Below are positions 56,568 through 64,000 of a DNA stretch of 64,000 nucleotides, piece after piece. A program made the position numbers and the translations under genes. The notes beneath the pieces are model-generated. The model made no database searches and had not been told where the DNA came from. It was given only the letters and a program-made list of their open reading frames with translations. Numbering within the stretch: position 1 is the stretch's first letter; every line of letters starts with the position of its first letter. The stretch comes from Limnephilus marmoratus (Eukaryota; Arthropoda; Insecta; Trichoptera; Limnephilidae): the NCBI GenBank assembly GCA_917880885.1, contig OU862920.1, positions 41,823,019-41,887,018 on the forward strand, written 5' to 3'.

Positions 56568-57013
56568 ACCCTTAGCAGAATGGGGTATTTCCACATGTTT
56601 TTTTTATTGCTTAAAAAAATTAAGCAAAAAATTACGATGATTATTGCATTTTTATTTTATTTTTATATTGTCGAATAAATTTTCTACAGCGAGTTAAAGT
56701 TTACCATTTTGGAATTACCGCTAAAACGATATTTTGGTGCGTGGCTATCGTGTGACGTCATGAGTGAGGACGCTCACTGGCAGTGTTTATGTATGCTAGT
56801 TCAGCTGAGCGACACTTGTGACGTCTCAAACCCATTTCCCAACCATGGGCCGTTTTGATTTGGTCAGTTTTAGATCGTTTTTAAAATCAATAATATTGAA
56901 TGAAAACATAAAAATTAAACATTTTTGGTAGGATTATTAAAATCAGAAAAATTATCTTTAAATACTCCGTACATTTTCAACAGAATCCCTCGTTTGTGGA
57001 AATACCCTATTGT
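56568..57013. mobile_element. Possible MITE with GGGTATTTCCACA ends
   Basis: AATGGGGTATTTCCACATG near 56579 is matched by the complement TTTGTGGAAATACCCTAT near 56995, giving 13-15-base inverted ends. The left side starts TTAACCCTTAG, piggyBac-like, but no TTAA or AGGG end is visible on the right, so the class is open. A CpG-rich centre (56735-56860) has two GTGACGTC words. Confidence 0.4.
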
Positions 57014-58860
57014 GGTATATCAGTGAGCACACATAATAATTTTTTTCTAGAGTAGCAATGACTTTTTAAAAATAACACACATATTAAAATGAATAATACT
57101 GCCACATATTTGCTGCTGCCAAAAATTTCATCAAAAACTTGAATAACATCATATTTACCGACATTTTCTTCAGTCAGTTCAAAATTTTGCATTAAAAAAA
57201 TAAGTCAAAAGTTCCAGCAAAGGTTTTTGTAAATGTTTTTTACGTCCTGGAAAAGACCAATTAAGAAAACAAAGTTGAGTAAATATATAAGAGCTACTTC
57301 AAGCGCTATTTTCAAATGATCAGGGACTAGTCTTGGCTGTGAATTGGCGAATTTCTGGGACCGCAAATAATAAGAAACTCTCACAAGAACCTTGAGAACA
57401 TCATGTAATTGAAAATTGTTAATAATTAATTAAATAATTGAAAACACAAACGTATATTGAAAATAGTATTATTTACTTACTTACCCAATTAGAATTGAGA
57501 TTAGATTGCACTTAATCTTAATGATACGCGGTGGTAAAACACCATACGATTTAACACAATGCTAAACGTTTTATTAAACAAATCTACAACAGAGATAAAA
57601 ACTCTTGCTTCATTTATGAAAACAACACTTAGGCATCATTAGTGTCAGTAAAAAATATTTACTTCATGCACTTATGATAAGGCAAAAACAAATCTATTGA
57701 TTCAAATCCATCTGCATCTATATGATGGTCTTCTATATATGTTATGTATTAACAATACTAAATTAAGTATTGAGTTGTAATGTGAGTGATATCTAAGAAA
57801 TTTATGTTTTAGTGTAAAATATTACACATTTTATTTCGATGTAAAACAATATCTACTGTTTGACAGGTGTCTAACTCAATATTTTGAAAATCATAGAGAA
57901 AATTGCAAAAGTCAAAGATCAAATTAACCCTCTTGTCTATCATGAAGTTTTACAATCATTTCGAGAAGTTCTTTGACCGTTGAGGAAAAGCAAAAAAAAA
58001 AAAGATTTCTAAAAACATCAAAATTTACTTTGTGTTATGTTACTATTTATATTCATAAAATTAAATCTATTGTGCAATTTTTGAAGTTTTCATATTTTTT
58101 ATTCGAATACATATTTATTAGAAATTAAATTATCGTAATACTAGATTTTCATGATTTTTATATGTAACACAAAATAAGTACATGACAGAGACTAGATTTC
58201 ACAAAGTTTGCAAAATAAAGTAGTTTTCTTTTACGTTGTGTGCAAGGTTTATCAATCAACAAAATAGTTTGGGAATGTTTGGCTAAAATAATAATAATAA
58301 CAGTTGATATTTGACAATTTAAAAAAAATATTTTAATGTGTACAGCACATTAAAAAGCTAGAAAATTACATATTCTTACACATGATTTTATTGTAAAAAT
58401 CGAGTTCTGACATTCTATGACAGCACCATGTACATAAGTAAGTCTGGAATAGTATGTCATCGAAAGGTAATCTTTAATTAAAAATGTTATATTCATAGTA
58501 CATACTGGATGATGAACAATAATGCATATTTAGCATTAGAGCATTTAATTTTTCAATTTTGATTTCTTTCATACAAATGAATCCCACTTAAAAAGCAAAC
58601 AAAGACCCAATTGGGCATATTTCCCTAGTACAAACACTACATAGATAGTTTGCCTATACCGAAATTTGGTAATATTAATAATATGTATTAGGATATTTTG
58701 TTTAGCGCAATTTTTGTTAAAAAATCAACTGAAGGGCTCTTTATAAATTTGATTTCATTGGTTCTATCGTACTACTAACTAATAGGTAGCAAATTTAATC
58801 ATTCATAAACATTATATATAGGCATCGACAAAGTTTATGGCGTGGACCCATCATTAACAC

Positions 58861-59446
58861 CAGTGGCGGTCCTTCCCTCAATAAAATTGGTCAAAAACCT
58901 CCCAAAATTATAAGATGACAGTAAAACATAATATTATTATGAAATATTAAGCAAATCAAAACAACTATTTGATTTCAAATGTATTTGAATAAATGCACTG
59001 CGAGAGAAAGCTGGCAGCGGCAAGCAGTGACATCTAACATCTTAAATGGAAGCTTTCTTTCCCACGCACTATGATTGGCGGGGTCAAATTATGAAATGCC
59101 CCGATATCATATCTTCTGTCTCTTTACGCACCACACAATAAACAAGATGGCATTATGTCCCTTAGTAAAAAGTTTTCGGATTCTGAAGACGGTTTAGGTC
59201 AGTGCCGTGAGGGAGAGTTACGCGTCTGAAAGAGATGGTTTGATAAACGTAGGTTGATTTCGCATATTTTATGCTTAAAATAATTTACTATATTAAATGT
59301 AATTTGATGTATTTGGGTAAATTTGACTCTCAAACTCCTGAGATTCCTACTAACGAATATTATCATATTTAATTTGATATTGTATCATAGGTAATATCAT
59401 TTTTTTTAAATGACCTTCCACTTCTAGACCCCTAGAGCCGCCTCTG
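58861..59446. mobile_element. hAT-type non-autonomous element with perfect 8-bp duplication
   Basis: ATTAACAC occurs at 58853-58860 and again at 59447-59454. The element begins CAGTGGCGGTC and ends GAGCCGCCTCTG, inverted repeats typical of hAT. Length 586 bp, no transposase. TIR similarity to 19852 suggests one family. Its right end is 33 bases before the exon at 59480. Confidence 0.85.
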
Positions 59447-59479
59447 ATTAACACTCTTATTCTATGTCTTATTGTTTAG

Positions 59480-59673
59480 GTCTGGAAGAGCGCAGTGCCG
59501 TGCTGTCACTATCTGTGGTGTTCCACCATAAGGCAGAAGTGTATGCGGGGGCCGTGGCAGGCTGGAGCGCCCAGTGTGCGCCACCCCCAGATGTACGCGA
59601 TGTCCTGGCTCTCGAACAGCACATTGTTCGCCACCAGCAGCTCTATGAGCAGATGTGCCAGGCGTACACCGAG
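59480..59673 (+). CDS. trio: trio exon: spectrin repeat continuation
   Basis: After CTTATTGTTTAG it completes the Gly codon and reads LEERSAVLSLSVVFHHKAEV, YAGAVAGWSAQCAPPPDVRD, VLALEQHIVRHQQLYEQMCQ and AYTE, ending on a whole codon before GTAAAT. TRIO reads LDERSTLLDMSSIFHQKAEKY..LEDAIHHHQGIYEHITLAYSE here. The phase-0 end is compatible with both 61789 and 62776. GC3-rich. Confidence 0.95.
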
Positions 59674-60026
59674 GTAAATGATCGCTTTGTGATGGAATAA
59701 CTTTTTAATAAACTTATAATTTGACAACTAAAATACATAACATTTTGTTTCTTATTGTCTTCGGTGGTGATTGGCATAATCGAAATAGGTCCCCATCCAT
59801 AGACCTCTGGGGATCTCTGGGGGTCACCAACCCCAAAAAGATCCATGATCATTTTGGGGGTGGTGACTTTTACCTGAATATCCTTGCGATTCTCTTGATA
59901 TTTTATTTCCTCATCCATGTATGCCTGCCACAAAACATATTATGTAATTGTGGCATATGTACATGAGAGCACAACACAATATATATTATGTTTTTGTGGT
60001 ATACAAGGGCGAGATTATCCCTAGGA

Positions 60027-60772
60027 CAGGGATGGCGAACCAATGACACGCGACACAATATTTTGGGCACGTCACTGATCACTGGTCACAAAATTTATTA
60101 TGCACTACGAAAAAATGTGTGAATTGACGGGATGTCATTTGATAAACTGAATTTGTCCCCATTCAATTGGTTAGAAATTGATGAATTTGAAATGCAGCTG
60201 ATTGATTTCCAGTTTAGTACAATATGGATTCAAAAATTTGTTGAAACAAGGAGAGAGTTAGAATTAATTGAAACAGAAATATTGATAGGTAATATAAGTG
60301 AAAATGCTAATAACAAAATTTTCGAAACATGGAATGCGTTACCAGACACATTTAATTGTTTGAAGAAGCTGGCTCATGCCATTTTAACAATATTTTCATC
60401 AATCTATGCCTGCGAGTCATTATTTTCAGAGTTGAACAACATTAAAGAGTCGTATTTACCATTTGACAGATGACTCCAGTTCAGCTTGCATTCTGCAAAA
60501 AGTAACATCTTACAACCCTAACATATGTTATTTGTCATCTAACCTGCAACAACAGAAGTCACACTAATTTTACTTTCATTTAAATTACGCGTATAATGGT
60601 AAATGTTCCTATTTTTTGTACGAAAGAAGAGTTTTTAATTGATAGTAAGTATTCATTATTATTATTTTCCCAATATTCACAAAGTCAAAATTATTTGATG
60701 GCACATCTATGACCTCATTAAACATTTCTTTAGAAAAATGGCACGTTGATACGTAAAGGTTCGCCATCCCTG
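60027..60772 (+). mobile_element. hAT element, internally deleted, with intact TSD
   Basis: TIRs CAGGGATGGCGAACC and complement (60758-60772) are flanked by CCCTAGGA at 60019-60026 and 60773-60780, a perfect 8-bp hAT duplication. At 746 bp it keeps only the end of the transposase gene. TIRs differ from the CAGTGGCGG family. Confidence 0.9.
60132..60473 (+). pseudogene. hAT transposase C-terminal dimerisation region
   Basis: 113 open codons: DEFEMQLIDFQFSTIWIQKF, ETWNALPDTFNCLKKLAHAI, LTIFSSIYACESLFSELNNI then KESYLPFDR and a stop. The LKxLAxxIL.IF.S.YxCE.LFSxLNxIK pattern is the hAT dimerisation domain of the ZBED/GTF2IRD2-like transposase branch. The catalytic core is missing and the usual RxRLTDEHL end is cut short, so it is a remnant although the frame is open. 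Confidence 0.85.
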
Positions 60773-61788
60773 CCCTAGGATATGACCAACTACAATAGCA
60801 GTGTAGTGAAATCATGACTACACCTACAAATGCACTGCAGTGTGTGGGTGTAGAGTAGAGCTAGGTTTTAGAAGTTTTTAACGCATTTTGTTACTTACTG
60901 TCCATGAAAATTCGAAAGCAAAAAAGTTGATATTGTAGAAGCCTGTCAATTATTTCAAATATAATTTTCAATATTATATTTAGTTTTCAGATACATATTT
61001 ACAAAATACTACCCGTCTTCTAGGGGTTATAATTGCTTCTTTGTATGTCTCTAAAACGCTGACTTGGAGTTGCCTAGTTTATCTTGCAAATTATTATAAA
61101 ATTTTAAATGGGAAGAATTAATCTGAATGATTATTCATGGAATATACGTATAAGCTTTTAGTTTTTGGAATCGAAAAGTTTTAATTTGTTTCCATCGATT
61201 ATGCCCATCATCACTATTAATTTTGTATTGGAATTCTTCTTAAAAACATTGTAATTTTTTTACAAATTTGTTGTCAATTTTGGAGAAGATATTGGGATCA
61301 AATACAAAAAAAATAAGAATTATGTTCATTTTGAGGAGTTTTTTGTGGAATTATACTTATTAATTATTGCAAATATTTATTTGCTGCCACACTAAATAAA
61401 GAATCACAGAATATGTGACCATCTTCAATAAAGATATTTCTTGTTCATGAAAACTAGATAAGAATATGTCCGTATAAAAAATAATTCATTTATTAAATCT
61501 TATGTTTATATTATGTAATTATTTATATTATATTTATTATTTTTTTCTTTTCACACATCACATTTTGATCATTTGGCATTAATAAATTTACTGTTGTTTT
61601 TTTGTAATTAATTATTGAATCTCTTTTTATCATAGGCTTGCTTTTAATAAATTAAAAGATTGTCAAACTCTTTTGTTGCATAATTTGAATTAATTTTGTT
61701 CTAATATTTGAATAGCATTATTATTTATTGAGCAGCGCCCGTATTACTAAGACTGATTGAATAATTGTGTGTATCCCTTCTGAATCAG

Positions 61789-61986
61789 GTGTATGATGCT
61801 TATCAGAATCTATTGAACGGATTGGATATAATGCTGCAAGTTTGTCATGGCATACCACAACAGAGAGATCCGTCACTGTTTCCTGCAGAAGCTTGTAGCG
61901 AAGATCCGAACCGTAATAGTGCAGTAACAGAAAACTGCATTACCACTGCCCCACAGAGAACGGTTCATACAGAAAACATTCATTAG
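61789..61986 (+). CDS. trio: trio alternative exon with in-frame stop
   Basis: CCCTTCTGAATCAG is a good acceptor. Read in the required phase 0 the exon gives VYDAYQNLLNGLDIMLQVC, HGIPQQRDPSLFPAEACSE, DPNRNSAVTENCITTAPQRT, VHTENIH and TAG at 61984. The first 19 residues match the start of the next exon at 8 positions (V1, LL8-9, LD12-13, QVC17-19), pointing to exon duplication. If used as a last exon (AATAAA at 62229-62234) it makes a short Trio of SEC14 plus the first spectrin repeats, without GEF domains. A weak in-phase donor (GCA|GTAACA after 61923) would instead make it mutually exclusive with 62776. Confidence 0.7.
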   Translation: MYDAYQNLLNGLDIMLQVCHGIPQQRDPSLFPAEACSEDPNRNSAVTENCITTAPQRTVHTENIH

Positions 61987-62775
61987 TTCTTGTTTAAAAC
62001 AATAGATGGTGCCGGTTCTGAAGATTTTGGCTTTTTGGGAATTTTACATAAATTTCTCGACTGTTGTACATAAATAATATTCTGGATTTTCTCTACTTAA
62101 GATTTTTTATGACTCCATTCTTGATGAACTTTTCAAGTGGTACTTTTGTTTCAATTTTATTCTTTCGGGTCTCAATTTTCAGTCAAAAATTACGTATCTT
62201 TTGCTCTTTCCTATTTCATAAATTGATTAATAAATACAAAGTTGATGTTATAGCAATCATCTTTTTTTGTCCTATTACATTATCAACCATCAATAATTCA
62301 TCACTCTCATTCATATAACTAATGCATGCTTATTCGTATAGGTGGTCCTGTTTCATTTTCTATTAATTTTCACGCTTTTCAGTTGGTCTGATTATCTTCA
62401 AAAGTTATTAATAATATTCAAGTATTTTTTTATGCTTCATTAACAAACACATTAACTCGCAATATTTTTCATTTGCTTATTTGCTACTTATCTTAAAATA
62501 CATCATTTGTTTTTATTATTTTAAAAATTTCCTCAAATGATACCAAATTACATTATTAAACCAATATGTGTAGATTATTTTTACTACCACAAAGAGATTT
62601 AGATAAAAGCATACATAATTGGTCAATGGAATAAATTTACTACTGCATAACTACATTTCACACATAAGGGACTATTTTTCATTTTTATTTTGTTTTTAGT
62701 TATATTTCCACCTTGATATTATATACATATTTGATGTTTTATAGAGAGTAATGATTTTTGTTTATTTTTCCATAG
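61987..62775 (+). other. Putative 3' UTR and intron
   Basis: AATAAA at 62229-62234 lies 243 bases past the stop at 61986 and is the best polyadenylation signal if the alternative exon is terminal. The rest is AT-rich intron with a normal TTTTTCCATAG acceptor at its end. Confidence 0.5.
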
Positions 62776-62856
62776 GTTCACTCGACAAGTAAAAAGTTAC
62801 TCTACCAATTGGATCACCTGGTCCAAGTCTGCAATCAGCCTGACCACAGGAACCAT
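62776..62856 (+). CDS. trio: trio exon: canonical continuation
   Basis: Reads VHSTSKKLLYQLDHLVQVC, NQPDHRNH in phase 0 and ends before GTAAGA. It continues AYTE from 59673 and closely resembles the corresponding stretch of insect Trio proteins, where this short segment follows AYTEV. 27 codons only. The rest of the gene is beyond the window. Confidence 0.92.
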
Positions 62857-63419
62857 GTAAGACTATTTACGATTATTATTATAAATATTTCACTTGCGCA
62901 TACCCGTGTAAAATCATGGGACGTAAAACTTTAAAAATTTTTTTTTTTAAATAAAATATATTATCTTATTAATAATGCTTTCCTGTAAATGGAAAAAGCA
63001 CAGATCCTTGTAAAATCATGAAATCTGATTTTACCAAGATTATCCGTAAGAAATTTAAACAAAATAATTAAGTACACCACATTTCAAATGTAAATTAAAT
63101 ATGTTTTCTGATAAAAACTTCTCTTATTATAGTTAGGTACATTATCACGTTTTCCAAATTCTTCAAACCATCAGTTCCAATTTTGAAAATGACTGAAATT
63201 TATTTTTATTTTATTTTTTTTTTTATTATTATCAAAGCAAATCCGAGTTTATTTAACCAGTATTCTCTGGCAGGCAGATCCAAAAACAAAATTAGTATTT
63301 TTCATGATTCTAAAAAATATTCATATCAGTAAAATTTTCTAAAATGTGCCTGTAAATTGTACCCTTGTTAGCGTCCTAATTCCTAATAATATAGTTTTTA
63401 AATGTGAAATACCACACAA
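62857..63419 (+). other. trio: trio intron start, AT-rich
   Basis: Nothing recognised apart from T-runs. Confidence 0.6.
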
Positions 63420-63660
63420 GACTCGCAACTGTCTGCAGCCAGTGATACTATGGCATCTCCAATTGGGGTATGCTGTGTGGCTGAAGGTAGTGGGGAGGAT
63501 AGTAGATAGGGTAATATGTACCTAGAAAGTGGTGAAGTACATGGCTATTCAGATATGGTCACAAAACACGGTAAAAGCCATTTCAAGCAAAGTTTTAATT
63601 CCGAATGGTGGCCTTTCACCATTGCGATACTGAGAGTAACTTCCACTATGGAACAGGCTG
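63420..63660 (-). repeat. Dispersed repeat (family of 42961), minus copy
   Basis: CTCCAATTGGGGTATGCTGTG, GGCTGAAGGTAGTGGGGAG and TTTCAAGCAAAGTTTTAATTC are the complement of 42965-43150 in reverse order; ends at the ACTGAGAGTAACTTCCAC head. Confidence 0.75.
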
Positions 63661-63714
63661 CAATATTTAATAAATATGATTTGAAATACATCAATTGTGA
63701 AATAACACAAATTA

Positions 63715-63800
63715 ATTCACTATAATTTACCTATGCATGCCGGATTTGAACGCACAACCTCTAGATTTCTAGTCGAGGGCTTTACCTCTCAAAACTTTTT
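63715..63800 (-). repeat. tRNA-Ser-like SINE head
   Basis: The complement reads GAGGTAAAGCCCTCGACTAG, AAATCTAGAGGTTG and GCGTTCAAATCCGGCATGC: a Ser-type anticodon arm (loop CTAGAAA) and a B-box-like GTTCAAATCC. The 5' half is incomplete. SINE or tRNA pseudogene. Confidence 0.55.
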
Positions 63801-64000
63801 CTAAACACAAGGTCAGAATCACAAAAATACGATGTGTTCAAATTATACTATGTATAAGAAGAAGTACAGAAAATAGGTTTATTGCAGTTTTCATTTGTGA
63901 AAATCATTGAAGAAGTTTTCACTTAAGAATTACCATGCTTGTAATTTGGTTTTTTCAGTCCCTTGAAGGCTGAATTTGAAAAATAGTAAAAAAATATTTT
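63801..64000 (+). other. trio: trio intron, unassigned
   Basis: AT-rich. An acceptor-like TTTTTTCAG ends at 63959 but the frames after it close within a few codons, so no exon is called. Confidence 0.5.

Larger units (their letters stand above)
56147..59479 (+). other. trio: trio intron (3.33 kb)
   Basis: Holds a possible MITE at 56568-57013 and the hAT element at 58861-59446. The AT-rich 57014-58860 shows no gene, RNA or family I recognise. Confidence 0.85.
59674..61788 (+). other. trio: trio intron (2.1 kb to the first alternative exon)
   Basis: Contains the hAT element at 60027-60772; a C/G-balanced patch at 59760-59880 with GGGGTC/GACCCC-type words; the remaining 60781-61788 is AT-rich with nothing recognised. 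Confidence 0.8.

Noticed and set aside
56568..57013. Firm piggyBac call
   Set aside because: Left TTAACCCTT fits, but the right end lacks AGGGTTAA; recorded only as a possible MITE.
63954..64000. Additional trio exon at the right edge
   Set aside because: A TTTTTTCAG acceptor-like site is followed by stop codons in all plausible phases within a few codons.

Overview
The window is a piece of an AT-rich, transposon-rich arthropod (almost certainly insect) nuclear genome. It has spliceosomal exons with GT/AG borders, introns of 0.3 to more than 4 kb, and insect-style repeats (RTE-like LINE tails, hAT, PIF/Harbinger-type and pogo-like DNA elements, tRNA-derived SINEs, Penelope-like hairpins). 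I cannot fix the order; nothing bacterial is present.

Only one host gene is recognisable. On the + strand between 45988 and 62856 lie consecutive coding exons of trio, the Rho-family guanine-nucleotide exchange factor that links axon-guidance receptors to Rac/Rho. The exons cover the second part of the SEC14/CRAL-TRIO lipid-binding domain and the first spectrin repeats. The gene is incomplete at both ends: the SEC14 start lies upstream (I found no exon for it in the first 46 kb) and the remaining spectrin repeats, DH-PH modules and so on lie downstream. The exon at 59480-59673 can join either of two related downstream exons: 61789-61986, which reads to a stop and is followed by an AATAAA, or 62776-62856, the canonical continuation.

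Positions 1-45987 are trio's 5' intron and/or intergenic DNA. They hold a 73-bp minisatellite; a dispersed family with constant ends but interchangeable cores (3350, 14050, 17303, 17557, 19205, 19804, 21206, 25070, 26641, 36922, and inside trio at 48271 and 49510); poly-G Harbinger-like MITEs with TAA/TTA duplications; several LINE remnants; Penelope-like inverted repeats around an ACCGGTTTCG motif; and an orphan promoter-like segment at 32384-32564 with two six-unit heat-shock-element arrays and a TATA box, just upstream of a decayed pogo-like transposase. A few CpG-rich unique blocks (10326-10690, 17955-18350, 39180-39310) may be regulatory.

The trio introns are also heavily invaded: a LINE reverse-transcriptase fragment cut by a MITE, a 226-codon LINE ORF2 tail, and two hAT-type elements with perfect 8-bp target duplications, one ending 33 bp before an exon. 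The items I consider most worth pursuing are the paired trio exons, the heat-shock-type promoter in repeat DNA, the swapped-core repeat family and the hammerhead-like motif in a 67-bp perfect inverted repeat.
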